A DNA stretch of 64,000 nucleotides from Maritimibacter sp. (GCA_002701395.1 NZVC01000050.1:39955-103954), one strand, 5' to 3'. Counted from the stretch's first letter, positions 1 through 8,650 are shown. Notes: generated from the sequence alone by a model not told the origin. Numbers and translations: made by a program.

Positions 1-932
1 ACGCAGCCGATGATCGACAGGCTCATCGGCGTCTTGATGTGTTCCAGCCGCTTTTCCAGCACCTCGACCGTCTTGATCACGTCAAAGCCCTGCCGCGCGC
101 AGGACGGGCAAGAGATGATGTTCACGCCACGGTGGCGCAGGCCCAGCGACTTCAGGATCTCGTAGCCGACCTTCACCTCTTCCACCGGATCGGCGGACAG
201 CGAGACGCGCAGCGTGTCGCCGATGCCCATCCAAAGCAGGTTGCCCAGCCCGATGGCGGATTTGATCGTGCCGGACATCAGCCCGCCCGCCTCGGTGATG
301 CCAAGGTGGATCGGCGCGTCGGTCGCGTCGGCCAGCGCCTGATAGGCGGCGGCGGCAAGGAACACGTCCGACGCCTTCACCGAGATCTTGAATTCGTGAA
401 AGTCGTTGTCCTGCAGGATCTTGATGTGATCCATGCCGGATTCCAGCATCGCGTCGGGGCACGGCTCGCCGTATTTCTCCAGCAGGTGCCGTTCCAGCGA
501 CCCGGCGTTCACGCCGATGCGGATCGAACAGCCGTGGTCCTTTGCGGCGCGGATCACCTCTTTCACGCGCTTTTCGTCCCCGATGTTGCCGGGGTTGATC
601 CGCAGGCAGGCCGCGCCCGCCTCGGCCGCCTCGATCGCGCGTTTGTAGTGAAAGTGGATGTCCGCGACGATCGGCACCGGGCTTTCCTTCACCACCTCGC
701 GCAGCGCGGCCGTCGCGGCCTCGTCGGGGGTGGACACGCGCACGATGTCGGCGCCCGCCTCGGCACAGGCCAGAACCTGCGCGACGGTGGCCTGCACGTC
801 AGAGCTGTCGGTGTTCGTCATCGTCTGGACCGAGATCGGCGCGTCGCCCCCAACGGGGACGTTGCCGACCATGATCTGACGGGATTTGCGGCGATAGATG
901 TTCCGCCAAGGGCGGACGGGGTTCAGCGACAT
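1..932 (-). CDS. ispG: 4-hydroxy-3-methylbut-2-enyl-diphosphate synthase, C-terminus cut by window edge
   Basis: IspG (GcpE) is the cytosolic [4Fe-4S] enzyme that converts the cyclic diphosphate of methylerythritol to HMBPP, the penultimate step of the MEP isoprenoid pathway. The minus-strand reading starts [20 protein letters not shown], followed by [17 protein letters not shown], the substrate-barrel stretches VADIHFHY and [10 protein letters not shown], and near the window edge [13 protein letters not shown], whose two cysteines are cluster ligands in this family. The start chosen is the ATG at 932, which gives the usual N-terminus. The third cluster cysteine and the extreme C-terminus lie beyond base 1. 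The next gene upstream in the same direction is a RodZ-like gene, a pairing common in alphaproteobacteria as far as I recall. Identification is secure. Confidence 0.95.
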   Translation of the reverse strand, partial: MSLNPVRPWRNIYRRKSRQIMVGNVPVGGDAPISVQTMTNTDSSDVQATVAQVLACAEAGADIVRVSTPDEAATAALREVVKESPVPIVADIHFHYKRAIEAAEAGAACLRINPGNIGDEKRVKEVIRAAKDHGCSIRIGVNAGSLERHLLEKYGEPCPDAMLESGMDHIKILQDNDFHEFKISVKASDVFLAAAAYQALADATDAPIHLGITEAGGLMSGTIKSAIGLGNLLWMGIGDTLRVSLSADPVEEVKVGYEILKSLGLRHRGVNIISCPSCARQGFDVIKTVEVLEKRLEHIKTPMSLSIIGC

Positions 933-1024
933 GGGAAGGGGTCCTCTGGTCCCGGAAACTCAAGCCTGAGTTAGGACGGATGACACCGCGACGCAATGGA
1001 CAATGGCGTGAAAGGCGGCGTGGC

Positions 1025-1056
1025 TCTTAAACACAAAGGGGCGGCACCGCCGCCCC
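1025..1056 (-). terminator. Rho-independent-like terminator after the RodZ-like gene
   Basis: A perfect 8-bp stem GGGGCGGC/GCCGCCCC with a 3-base loop lies at 1038-1056. On the minus strand it is followed by a T-rich tract (TTTGTGTTT). It sits just past the stop codon of the RodZ-like gene and before ispG, so at least part of the transcription probably ends here. Confidence 0.6.
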
Positions 1057-1077
1057 AGCAGGTCCTGTCCGACCGTG

Positions 1078-2343
1078 TCAGTCGGTGCTGATCCCCGGTT
1101 CGACCTGGGTATCGCCGGATATCGGGATCTCAAGGTTTGCGACAATGCGGGCAAGGTCGCGGTGCAATGCGGGGTTGGTTACTTCAAACGCCGCAGCGAT
1201 ATCTTCGGCACCCATTGCGATGTTCTTCACGACGCCGCCCACAGGCCCGGCCGGGCCGTAGGTTTCGCCGGCCACCAGGAAATAGACCGAACCCGCGTTG
1301 CCTGCACGAAGCCTCGGGGCTTCCTCGGTCTGCGGCAGTACGAACGTCTCTCCCGCGTCGAGGATCTTCTCGAACATGATGGTTCCATCGGCGCTGCTGA
1401 CGCGCACCCAAGACGGAGACGCGGCGAACATCACCACGGCGGGGGCGACATCCTCGACCACCTTCACGGTGGACGCATCGGCCACCGGGGTCGACGCGGT
1501 CGGAACAGGCTTTTCGATCTGCGCGACCTCGGGCGTCTCGACCGGCGCGGGGTCCTCGGACACGAAGCCCGCGAAATTGCTGCTGCTGCGCGGATCCAGC
1601 GTCGCGATCGGGCCGTCCCGCGCGGTCAGCACCGGAACTTCCAGTGCCTGCGGACGGTACAGCCGGTCCAGCGCGTCGGCGGGCGGCGGTTCCAGTCCGG
1701 CGGATTCGGTTTCCGGCAGGGTCGTCGCCGGTGCCAGCGGGTCCAGATCCGCGACGACGCCGGGCGTCTGATCGACGGGGGTCAGCTGCACGCGCTGCAT
1801 CTGCTGCAGAACCGACCAGCCGCCATAGCCCAGACCGGCCACCAAAAGCGCCAGCACCGTCAGCGAGCCCAAAGCGCCGGGTTCGATGCGGGACAGGATA
1901 CCTTCGGAATGCGGCGTGAACGGGGTGTTCGGGTTCTTGAACGGATCGGCCGACACGGTGCCGCGCACCGCGCCCTCGGGCTTGCGGGTCTTCGGCGAAC
2001 TCGCCTTAGGCGATAGTCCGTGCGTGACCTCGAAGTGCCCTTCCTCGCAGAAGCGGGCATAGCACCATTCAGGGTCAAGCTGGAGATACCGCGCGTAGGA
2101 CCGCACGTAGCCTGCTACGAAGCCGGGCGTCTCGAAGGCCGAGGGATCGGCATTCTCGATCGCGGCAATGTAGCTCGCCTTGATCTTGAGTTCTCGCTGA
2201 ACATCCAGCAGGGACTTGCCAAGCGTTGCCCGCTCGCCCCTCATCACATCGCCCAAGCGAACCTCGAAGTCGTCGAACCCGCGTGGGCCGCCTTGTGCTT
2301 CGTTTGATTCACCCGGTGGTGGAGCTGTCCGCCGCCCGATCAT
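1078..2343 (-). CDS. RodZ-like membrane protein with N-terminal helix-turn-helix and C-terminal DUF4115
   Basis: This protein of 421 residues has a Cro/C1-type HTH near residues 25-90 (LGDVMRGERATLGKSLLDVQRELKIKA is split over its first helices, then YIAAIENAD), a FETPGFVAGYVRSYARYL segment typical of the RodZ HTH region, a basic linker, one membrane helix around residues 155-175 (LGSLTVLALLVAGLGYGGW), a long Pro/Glu/Thr-rich periplasmic linker and a C-terminal beta domain (SWVRVSSADGTIMFEKIL, LRAGNAGSVYFLVAG) matching DUF4115. RodZ links MreB filaments to the cell-wall machinery; by family this is a rod-shape factor. I chose the ATG at 2343 because upstream codons lack a ribosome site and the family starts near here. 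It precedes ispG on the same strand. Confidence 0.85.
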   Translation of the reverse strand: MIGRRTAPPPGESNEAQGGPRGFDDFEVRLGDVMRGERATLGKSLLDVQRELKIKASYIAAIENADPSAFETPGFVAGYVRSYARYLQLDPEWCYARFCEEGHFEVTHGLSPKASSPKTRKPEGAVRGTVSADPFKNPNTPFTPHSEGILSRIEPGALGSLTVLALLVAGLGYGGWSVLQQMQRVQLTPVDQTPGVVADLDPLAPATTLPETESAGLEPPPADALDRLYRPQALEVPVLTARDGPIATLDPRSSSNFAGFVSEDPAPVETPEVAQIEKPVPTASTPVADASTVKVVEDVAPAVVMFAASPSWVRVSSADGTIMFEKILDAGETFVLPQTEEAPRLRAGNAGSVYFLVAGETYGPAGPVGGVVKNIAMGAEDIAAAFEVTNPALHRDLARIVANLEIPISGDTQVEPGISTD

Positions 2344-2454
2344 GCCCCGTATTAGTCCTTTTTGACGTTTCCCAGACCACCCTTGATTCGCCCCAGTGAT
2401 CCCGTCTTGCTTACAAACTAACACATCCCCGCGAGCAATGCACAATTAGAACAT

Positions 2455-3678
2455 TCACGCCGATAGCTCGGCACGATTCAGCGCACAGTGGGACCAGAGC
2501 GCGTCGAGACCCCGCACAAGGCGGTCCATCTCGTCGGGCCCGTGGACCGGCGACGGGGTAAACCGCAGCCGTTCGGTGCCGCGCGGCACGGTCGGGAAAT
2601 TGATCGGCTGGACGTAGATGCCATGATCTTCCAGCAGCATGTCCGAGATCATCTTGGTGTGGACCGGGTTGCCCACGATGACCGGAACGATGTGGCTGCC
2701 GTGGTCGATGAACGGCAGTCCCAGCGCCCGCAGACGGGTCTTGAGGATCTTCGCCTGCGTCTGGTGACGGTCCCGCAGCGCCTGATCGGTCTTGAGATGA
2801 CGCACCGACGCGGCAGCACCGGCTGCAACCGCAGGTGGAATGGACGTCGTAAAGATGAAGCCCGGCGCGTAAGACCTTATGGCGTCGCACATTTTCTCGC
2901 TGGCCGCGATATAGCCGCCGTGCACGCCATAGGCCTTGCCCAGCGTGCCGTTGATGATGTCCAGCCGGTGCATCAGCCCGTCCCGCTCGGCGACACCGCC
3001 GCCACGGGGGCCGTACATGCCGACGGCGTGCACTTCGTCCAGGTAGGTCAGCGCGCCGAATTCCTCGGCGAGGTCGCAGATCTCGCGGATCGGACCAAAG
3101 TCGCCATCCATCGAATACACGGATTCAAACGCGATCAGCTTCGGCGCCTCGGGGTCGTCGGCTTCCAGCTTGGCGCGCAGGTCGGCGACGTCGTTGTGCT
3201 TGAACACGCGCTTCGCACCGCCGTTGCGGCGGATGCCCTCAATCATCGAGGCGTGGTTCAGCTCGTCGGAATAGATGATGAGGCCCGGGAACAATTTGGG
3301 CAGAGTGCTCAAAGTCGCGTCGTTCGCGATATAGGCAGAAGTGAACAGCAGCGCCGCTTCCTTGCCGTGCAGATCCGCAAGCTCGGCCTCGAGCCGTTTG
3401 TGATAGACCGTGGTGCCCGAGATGTTGCGCGTGCCGCCCGACCCGGCGCCGGTGGCGTCGATCGCTTCGTGCATGGCCTGCAGCACGACCGGATGCTGGC
3501 CCATGCCAAGATAGTCGTTGCCGCACCAGACCGTGACCGGCTGCTCGGACCCGTCCGGTTTCTGCCAAGTGGCATGCGGGAAATTCCCGCGCGTGCGTTC
3601 GATATCAATGAAGGTCCGATACCGTCCTTCATCATGAAGCCGCTGCAGTGCCGCGTCGATGTGGGCCGAGTAGTCCAA
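2455..3678 (-). CDS. hemA: 5-aminolevulinate synthase (C4 pathway)
   Basis: This 407-residue PLP enzyme condenses glycine with succinyl-CoA to 5-aminolevulinate, the first step of tetrapyrrole synthesis in alphaproteobacteria. It begins [14 protein letters not shown], carries [13 protein letters not shown], the glycine-rich [13 protein letters not shown], the cofactor-binding [13 protein letters not shown] and the Schiff-base lysine in [13 protein letters not shown] (Lys248, the same number as in Rhodobacter ALAS). Length is that of the bacterial family. The ATG at 3678 follows a GAGGGGA ribosome site. An FNR-type box at 3774-3787 lies about 100 bases upstream, which fits oxygen control of tetrapyrrole supply. 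The secreted-protein gene upstream runs in the same direction. Confidence 0.97.
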   Translation of the reverse strand: MDYSAHIDAALQRLHDEGRYRTFIDIERTRGNFPHATWQKPDGSEQPVTVWCGNDYLGMGQHPVVLQAMHEAIDATGAGSGGTRNISGTTVYHKRLEAELADLHGKEAALLFTSAYIANDATLSTLPKLFPGLIIYSDELNHASMIEGIRRNGGAKRVFKHNDVADLRAKLEADDPEAPKLIAFESVYSMDGDFGPIREICDLAEEFGALTYLDEVHAVGMYGPRGGGVAERDGLMHRLDIINGTLGKAYGVHGGYIAASEKMCDAIRSYAPGFIFTTSIPPAVAAGAAASVRHLKTDQALRDRHQTQAKILKTRLRALGLPFIDHGSHIVPVIVGNPVHTKMISDMLLEDHGIYVQPINFPTVPRGTERLRFTPSPVHGPDEMDRLVRGLDALWSHCALNRAELSA

Positions 3679-3773
3679 CGTGATTCCCCTCGGGTCTTCT
3701 TTGTTTTGTTCTAATTAAAGGCTCGACGCCCATAATCCAACATCAGGTCTAGCAGGTGTTACGATTTGCCACC

Positions 3774-3787
3774 CTGATCTAAATCAA
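3774..3787 (-). promoter_or_regulatory. FnrL/FNR-type box upstream of hemA
   Basis: On the minus strand the sequence reads TTGATTTAGATCAG, matching the FNR consensus TTGAT-N4-ATCAA at 9 of 10 positions. It lies about 96-109 bases before the hemA start codon and overlaps the last codons of the upstream gene. FnrL control of hemA is established in Rhodobacter; its action here is inferred from sequence and position. Confidence 0.7.
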
Positions 3788-4380
3788 TCCTTTACGACCA
3801 CCGCGCAATCGGTGGCGCCCTCGGTCTGCTGACAGGCGGAAAGGGCTTTAAGATCAGCGCCCTGCCCCGTCCCGGCCCCGAAGGCGCCGGTGGTGGTCGA
3901 GACCGCGAAAGCCTGTTCGCCGCCGGCGTCGCGCATCGCGCCGAAGGCCCGCGTTGCATCCTGCGACAACTGGAATGCCCGGGGCGCATAGCCCGACGGG
4001 AACAGTTGCAGCGCAAGGATGCAGGCGCCCGCGTCCGGGCTGCGCGCCGCTTCGCAGGCGGTCAGCGCGGTGCGGCTGGCGGTGTCGACGTCGTGGTAGT
4101 TGAACGCGCCCTGCAGCGACGGCGACACGATGCCGTCGCCGGGCGCAAAGGCGATCGCGCCGTAATAGGTGAATTCGTTGCTTTCGACCAAAAGCCGCAG
4201 CATCTGTTCGTCTTCTTCCGACAGGGCGGCCCGCGGGTTCACCGCCACCCGCGCCGTGTCGGCCCCGAACAGCATGCCCTCGGCGGCGGCGCCGTCGATC
4301 GGCTGGGCCGTGACAGCCGTCGCAAGGCCCGCCACGGCAAGGCTGCTGGCGGTCAGGATGGCTAGGGCGGTCGATCGCAT
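3784..4380 (-). CDS. Secreted protein of unknown function linked to hemA
   Basis: This 198-residue protein starts with a clear signal peptide (MRSTALAILTASSLAVAGLA, cleavage probably after TAQ or nearby). The mature part contains RAALSEEDEQMLRLLVESN, NYHDVDTASRTALTACEAA and four cysteines arranged as two pairs (ACEAARSPDAGAC and ACQQTEGATDC), which suggests periplasmic disulfides. I recognise no catalytic motif. Homologues beside hemA in this bacterial family are often carried in databases under an ALA-synthase name, which the sequence does not support. It lies 105 bases upstream of hemA on the same strand, and the hemA FNR box overlaps its stop region. Real coding seems likely from the signal peptide and codon pattern. 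Confidence 0.8.
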   Translation of the reverse strand: MRSTALAILTASSLAVAGLATAVTAQPIDGAAAEGMLFGADTARVAVNPRAALSEEDEQMLRLLVESNEFTYYGAIAFAPGDGIVSPSLQGAFNYHDVDTASRTALTACEAARSPDAGACILALQLFPSGYAPRAFQLSQDATRAFGAMRDAGGEQAFAVSTTTGAFGAGTGQGADLKALSACQQTEGATDCAVVVKD

Positions 4381-4523
4381 GGCGCGCTCCGTCGGGTTTG
4401 GCTGTTCGTTTCGGGCCGCAACCTAGCGTGCCCAACGGGTTTTAGCCACCCGCCACGCTCTGGACAGCGGTCACGAGGCTGCTAGCCTCGCGCGCCGACA
4501 AGACCACCCAAAGGAGCCCTCCC

Positions 4524-5897
4524 ATGAGTCTCGACGCCGTCCTTTCCCGCATCGACGCGGACCTGCCCGCGGCGCTGGACCGCCTGAAGGCGCTGATGCG
4601 CATTCCCTCGATCTCGACCGACCCCGAATACAAGGCCGAATGCGCCCGCGCCGCGAATTGGCTGGTCGAGGATCTGGAATCGCTTGGCGTGCAGGCCGAG
4701 ACCCGTCAGACCCCCGGCCACCCGATGGTCGTGGGCCATATCGACGGCGACGGCCCGCACCTGATGTTCTACGGGCACTACGACGTGCAGCCGGTCGATC
4801 CGCTGGAGCTTTGGAACCGCGATCCCTTCGATCCCGAGGTCGAAGATACCCCCGCCGGCAAGGTGATCCGTGGCCGGGGCGCCAATGACGACAAGGGCCA
4901 GCTGATGACCTTCATCGAGGCGTGCCGCGCCTGGAAAGAGGTGAACGGCACCCTGCCCTGCAAGATGACCTTCTTCCTTGAAGGCGAAGAAGAATCCGGC
5001 TCGCCCTCATTGGTGCCCTTCCTCGAGGAAAACCTGGCCGAGTTCTCGGCCCCCGATCTTGCGCTGATCTGCGACACCGGGCTGTTCGACGAGAAGACGC
5101 CGGCGATCACCACCATGCTCCGCGGCATGGTGAAGGAAGAGCTGACGATCACCGCCGCCGACAAGGATCTGCATTCCGGCATGTACGGCGGCATCGCGGC
5201 GAACCCGATCCATGTTCTGTCCAAGGCGCTGGCCGCGCTGCACGACGATCAGGGCCGCGTGACGATCCCCGGGTTCTACGACGACGTGCCCGAACTCAGC
5301 GACGAGCTGCGCGCGCAGTGGGACGGGCTGGGCTTTGACGAGGCAGCCTTCCTTGGCGGTGTCGGCCTGTCGGTGCCCGCGGGGGAACAGGGGCGCACCG
5401 GTCTGGAAATGATCTGGTCGCGGCCGACCTGCGAGGTGAACGGCATCTGGGGCGGCTATACCGGCGCGGGCTTCAAGACGGTGCTGCCGTCAGAGGCGAG
5501 CGCCAAGATCAGCTTCCGCCTTGTCGGGCAGCAGGACCCGAAGGCGATCAGCGACAGCTTCCGCGCCTTCATCCGGTCACAGCTGCCCGCCGACTGTTCG
5601 GTCGCGTTCAACATCACCAACGGCGCCCCTGCCAGCGTGATGGCGACCGAGGACCCGGCGTTCGAGAAAGCGCGCCTTGCGCTGTCCGACGAATGGCCGA
5701 ACCCGGCGGCGTTCATCGGCTGCGGCGGCTCGATTCCGATCGCGGGGTATTTCAAGACGATCCTCGGTGTCGATTCGATGCTGATCGGCTTTGGCCGTGA
5801 TGACGACCAGATCCACAGCCCGAACGAGAAATACGCGCTGGAAAGCTTTCACCGGGGCATCCGCAGCTGGGCCCGGGTGCTGGATGCGCTGACCTGA
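4524..5897 (+). CDS. M20/M25/M40 family metallo-dipeptidase
   Basis: This 457-residue protein belongs to the co-catalytic zinc peptidase family M20, cytosolic enzymes that trim dipeptides or deacylate small substrates. Metal-site motifs are visible: LMFYGHYDVQPVDP (His and Asp ligand), RGANDDKGQ (bridging Asp), FLEGEEESGSP (catalytic Glu and ligand Glu) and, near the end, GFGRDDDQIHSPNEK, where His is the last ligand. The middle (DKDLHSGMYGGIAANPIHVL) is the dimerisation lid with its conserved His. The ATG at 4524 follows AAAGGAG. It is divergent from the secreted-protein gene and is followed by a GC hairpin. The exact substrate cannot be read from sequence. Confidence 0.93.
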   Translation: MSLDAVLSRIDADLPAALDRLKALMRIPSISTDPEYKAECARAANWLVEDLESLGVQAETRQTPGHPMVVGHIDGDGPHLMFYGHYDVQPVDPLELWNRDPFDPEVEDTPAGKVIRGRGANDDKGQLMTFIEACRAWKEVNGTLPCKMTFFLEGEEESGSPSLVPFLEENLAEFSAPDLALICDTGLFDEKTPAITTMLRGMVKEELTITAADKDLHSGMYGGIAANPIHVLSKALAALHDDQGRVTIPGFYDDVPELSDELRAQWDGLGFDEAAFLGGVGLSVPAGEQGRTGLEMIWSRPTCEVNGIWGGYTGAGFKTVLPSEASAKISFRLVGQQDPKAISDSFRAFIRSQLPADCSVAFNITNGAPASVMATEDPAFEKARLALSDEWPNPAAFIGCGGSIPIAGYFKTILGVDSMLIGFGRDDDQIHSPNEKYALESFHRGIRSWARVLDALT

Positions 5898-5911
5898 TCC
5901 AAAATTTCACG

Positions 5912-5932
5912 CGGGCCGGTCCGACCGGCCCG
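5912..5932 (+). terminator. GC hairpin after the M20 peptidase gene
   Basis: A perfect 9-bp stem CGGGCCGGT/ACCGGCCCG with a 3-base loop begins 14 bases after the peptidase stop. There is no T-run, so it may pause or protect transcripts rather than act as an efficient intrinsic terminator. Confidence 0.4.
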
Positions 5933-6043
5933 TGTGATGGCTAGTGTGGTGGCCTGCGTGGAGGAGTGCGTGATGGCCCCTGCGTTGGCGCGTGTGACGC
6001 CCCCGCGTCGCTGCCCGCCGACCCTGCGCCGTGGCACAGCGCG

Positions 6044-6586
6044 TCATCCGTGTTCGCCGCCGGTTACCCGCATCTCGTACCGGGCGCCGCTGACTTCCCC
6101 GCCCTCGGTCCGCTTTTGCTGGCGCAGGGCATCGAAGATCGCCCTCTCGCTCAGCCACGGGCGCAATGCCTCAAGATCCAACGCCTCGCGCTCGAAACCG
6201 GTGACCACGCATTCGGCATCCAGAGTCTCGCTTGGTTCCGCCCATTCACGGCCAGCGGTCGCCAATCGCCATGTCTCGATAATCCGTTGAAGCAGCGCGC
6301 TTTCCGCGGCTTCCAGTGCGATGCGCAGCGCGTCCAGCCGTGGACTGGGGCCCGCATCCTTCGCGATATCGCCAGCCTCGCGCAGAAGGCCGCGCACCTC
6401 GTCCAGCGCGGCGCGCATCCCCGCGCGCCGCCCGGCCCGCATCTGTGCGTTTACCCCCGCGATGACCCGTTGCGTGCGCCGCATCAACCGGCCCACGCGG
6501 TCGGCCTGCGGCGCCTGTCCCGCGCCCCGGTCGCGATCCTTGGACCCATCCGTGAAGTAGAATTCGTTCCGCGCCTGTTTCACCAT
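6044..6586 (-). CDS. Hypothetical protein, 180 residues
   Basis: I do not recognise this gene. The reading starts MVKQARNEFYFTDGSKDRDR at the ATG at 6586; a longer reading would run through tRNA-Asp and is discarded. The protein is arginine- and alanine-rich, predicted mostly helical (RLMRRTQRVIAGVNAQMRAG, LDALRIALEAAESALLQRII) and ends with a beta-like segment (GARYEMRVTGGEHG). No signal peptide or membrane helix is visible, so it should be cytosolic. It lies between the M20 peptidase and tRNA-Asp on the minus strand, with a UUCG-hairpin terminator of the tRNA separating them. Coding status is supported by uninterrupted frame and codon bias, but there is no functional evidence. Confidence 0.6.
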   Translation of the reverse strand: MVKQARNEFYFTDGSKDRDRGAGQAPQADRVGRLMRRTQRVIAGVNAQMRAGRRAGMRAALDEVRGLLREAGDIAKDAGPSPRLDALRIALEAAESALLQRIIETWRLATAGREWAEPSETLDAECVVTGFEREALDLEALRPWLSERAIFDALRQQKRTEGGEVSGARYEMRVTGGEHG

Positions 6587-6655
6587 TCGAGTGACCTTTT
6601 TCGGGATGACTGCTCTGCCCGAAGAAAGCCGATCTGGGTTAAGGAAGCGCGAACG

Positions 6656-6682
6656 AAAAAAGCGACCCGAAGGTCGCTTTTT
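6656..6682 (-). terminator. Intrinsic terminator after tRNA-Asp (UUCG loop)
   Basis: On the minus strand the hairpin is GCGACC-TTCG-GGTCGC followed by six Ts; on the plus strand it is also flanked by a T-run, so it can act in both directions. It lies 20 bases downstream of the tRNA-Asp gene. Confidence 0.85.
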
Positions 6683-6701
6683 CGATCCACCGTGGGGTGG
6701 A

Positions 6702-6778
6702 TGGCGCGGTTGACGGGGCTCGAACCCGCGACCCCCGGCGTGACAGGCCGGTACTCTAACCAACTGAGCTACAACCGC
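6702..6778 (-). tRNA. tRNA-Asp (anticodon GUC)
   Basis: The minus strand folds into a standard cloverleaf of 77 bases: acceptor GCGGTTG pairing with CAACCGC, D-arm GCTCAGTTGGTTAGAGT, anticodon stem CGGCC...GGCCG-type with loop CTGTCAC giving anticodon GTC, T-arm GCGGGTTCGAGCCCCGT, discriminator G and an encoded CCA. An intrinsic terminator follows. Confidence 0.96.
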
Positions 6779-6851
6779 GTGCCGACGGGGGATAAGCGAG
6801 TCACATGGTACCGTCAAGCGGAATTCCGGCGAAGTCTGCCGGATTTTTTGC

Positions 6852-7415
6852 CTACCCCGACGTCGCCCGGTCTGTCTGCCCCGGCGTCGCGCCTTTCGAC
6901 GGGCCATGTTGGGCCGCCAGAGCCTTCAGATCGTTCCATTCCACCGGGATCGCGGTCACCGGCTGGCCGTACAAAAGTTCGTCGAACGCCGTCTGTTCCC
7001 GCCCGCCGATCCGCCGGTAGAACGCGCGCGCGGGCGTGTTCTGGTCGATCACCGTCAGCCACAGCCGGTCGACGCCCTCCGCGGCCAGCGTCGCCGCGGC
7101 CCCGGCCATCAGTTTCCGGCCCACCCCGCTGCCCTTGGTGTCCGACGCGACGTGCAGGTTGTCGACATAAGCCCCCGGCCCCTTCGCCCGGTCCACCGTG
7201 ACGAATCCCACAAGGCGGTCGCCCGCCCAGGCCGTGTCGACGATCCAGCCGTCGCCCGGCAACGCCTTCCAACGCTCTGCCAGCACGTCGACCACGCTGT
7301 CGCGCAGGAACGTGTCGGGCAGCATGCCCGCGTAAGCGCCCCGCCAGCTTTCGATTTGCAGGTCGCGGATCGCGCCTAGATCGGCCGTCGTCGCGGGTCT
7401 GATGCGAATGTCCAT
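6852..7415 (-). CDS. GNAT family N-acetyltransferase
   Basis: This 187-residue protein has the GCN5-related acetyltransferase fold. It starts MDIRIRPATTADLGAIRDLQ (strand 1 and helix 1), continues with AWAGDRLVGFVTVDR (strands 2-4), the acetyl-CoA motif LHVASDTKGSGVGRKLMAGA (Q/RxxGxG/A form, residues about 95-110), then LWLTVIDQNTPARAFYRRIGG, the usual end of the fold. The ATG at 7415 follows GAGGAGACC. The acceptor substrate cannot be told from sequence. The gene lies divergently from the che operon, sharing a 250-base intergenic region with it, and downstream of it comes tRNA-Asp. Confidence 0.92.
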   Translation of the reverse strand: MDIRIRPATTADLGAIRDLQIESWRGAYAGMLPDTFLRDSVVDVLAERWKALPGDGWIVDTAWAGDRLVGFVTVDRAKGPGAYVDNLHVASDTKGSGVGRKLMAGAAATLAAEGVDRLWLTVIDQNTPARAFYRRIGGREQTAFDELLYGQPVTAIPVEWNDLKALAAQHGPSKGATPGQTDRATSG

Positions 7416-7665
7416 CTGGTCTCCTCCCCTGGTGGTGCCCCCGTTTGTGGGGCGCTTTCGACCGCGATGCCAGCCGGAAACGGGCGTCTCGACCGGCGTT
7501 AAGGGCTGCTTCACGCGACCGTGCCAGTTTCAGGCCGAACGCAACGCGATTCGACATCGCAGGCCCCGGAACGGAGAAGACAGTGCATCGCATCCGCCAG
7601 GAAACCTCGATCGGGCCCGCGCTGCCTGCCCGCCACGCTTCGGGACAATGGGCCGGGGGTCGGGC

Positions 7666-8214
7666 ATGAGCGCGCCGAAGGTCATCCCGGTCCTGCAGGG
7701 CGAACTGTCGGTCTCGGACGATCCGAACGTGGTGCTTAGCTGCATTCTCGGCTCGTGCATCGCGACGTGCCTGTTCGACCCGACCGCCCGGGTCGGCGGG
7801 ATGAATCACATCCTTCTGCCGGGCCGAAAGGGCGAAGCCGTCGCGCATAACAAGTTCGGCGTCTTCGCGATGGAGGCACTGATCAACGGCCTGATGCAAA
7901 AGGGCGCGCGCAAATCTAACCTCGTCGCCAAGATCTTCGGCGGCGCCAGCACGTTCGAGAACGGTCTTGCCATCGGCGTGTCGAACGCCGCCTTCGTGCG
8001 CGATTTTCTTGAAACGGAAGCGATCCCCATCGCGGCGGAAAGCGTCGGCGGAAAACAGGCCCGCAGGGTGCGGTTCTTCCCGACGACGGGCCACGCCAAA
8101 CAAATGCTGACGGCAGAGGCGGTTCCAATCGAAGCGCCGCGTCCTCCGAAGCCCGTTCAGGGCCGGCGCCCCGCCGTGCCCCCCGGGGGATCGGGCGAAG
8201 TCGAGCTGTTCTGA
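7666..8214 (+). CDS. cheD: Chemoreceptor glutamine deamidase CheD
   Basis: CheD deamidates glutamines of chemoreceptor methylation helices and in some bacteria partners a CheY-phosphatase. The 182-residue product carries the catalytic cysteine in LGSCIATCLFD (Cys31), the histidine in GGMNHILLPG (His48) and the conserved AKIFGGAS. The C-terminus is a Pro/Arg-rich tail (RPPKPVQGRRPAVPPGG) ending in GEVELF, very close to the last residues of the unknown 124-residue protein in the same operon. I chose ATG 7666; an in-frame ATG at 7648 would add six residues. It is the first gene of the che cluster. Confidence 0.93.
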   Translation: MSAPKVIPVLQGELSVSDDPNVVLSCILGSCIATCLFDPTARVGGMNHILLPGRKGEAVAHNKFGVFAMEALINGLMQKGARKSNLVAKIFGGASTFENGLAIGVSNAAFVRDFLETEAIPIAAESVGGKQARRVRFFPTTGHAKQMLTAEAVPIEAPRPPKPVQGRRPAVPPGGSGEVELF

Positions 8215-8258
8215 AGGAAATATCAACCATCCGCCCGCAAAAGGGGAAGAGAAAAACG

Positions 8259-8354
8259 ATGCGACCCACGCCACGGACACCCGGCGATTCGGCCCAGCCC
8301 CGCCCCGTGGGTGCGCGCCGCCGCGATGCCGGAACAGAAAGGGAAAGCCGCTGA
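8259..8354 (+). CDS. Possible 31-residue leader ORF ahead of the STAS gene
   Basis: A short reading frame starts at ATG 8259, eight or so bases after AGGGGAAGAG, and its TGA overlaps the STAS start as TGATG. The peptide (MRPTPRTPGDSAQPRPVGAR and on) is rich in Arg and Pro. Such overlap suggests translational coupling, but no family is known to me and it may be chance. Confidence 0.3.
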   Translation: MRPTPRTPGDSAQPRPVGARRRDAGTERESR

Positions 8355-8650
8355 TGGCCGGAACAGAAGAACTGACGGTGCTGAAGGTGCCCGCGAAGCT
8401 GAAGGGCGCAGAGGCGCAGGGCCTGAAGGCGATGCTCGCCGAACGGCGCGGCCGCCCCGTGGCGCTGGATTTCGGCCAGGTCACACAGGTGGGCGCCCAG
8501 TGCCTGCAGGTGCTGCTGGCGGCCAACCGCGTCTGGCAGGCCGAAGGCACCGCATTCGAAATCAAGAACATGTCCGCCGAGGTACGGGACGGTCTGCTGC
8601 TGTGTGGCCTGCCGCCATCGCAGCTTGGCGCAAAGGAGGCACAGGAATGA
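8354..8650 (+). CDS. STAS-domain protein of the che operon
   Basis: This 98-residue protein is a single STAS domain, the fold of anti-sigma factor antagonists. Strand-helix pattern is visible: LTVLKVPAKLKGAEAQGLKAM, PVALDFGQVTQVGAQCLQVLLAA and GTAFEIKNMSAEVRDGLLLCGL. The position where SpoIIAA-type proteins carry the phosphorylated Ser (DSxG) is VGAQ here (around residues 46-49), so regulation by Ser phosphorylation looks lost. It overlaps cheY by 4 bases (ATGA) and follows cheD, so it is co-translated with the kinase genes. Similar Ser-less STAS proteins occur in alphaproteobacterial che clusters; a scaffold or binding role is inference. Confidence 0.85.
   Translation: MAGTEELTVLKVPAKLKGAEAQGLKAMLAERRGRPVALDFGQVTQVGAQCLQVLLAANRVWQAEGTAFEIKNMSAEVRDGLLLCGLPPSQLGAKEAQE

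Noticed and set aside
6044-6907. Longer 287-codon reading of the hypothetical gene
   Set aside because: It would translate through tRNA-Asp and its terminator; the start at 6586 is the only sensible one.
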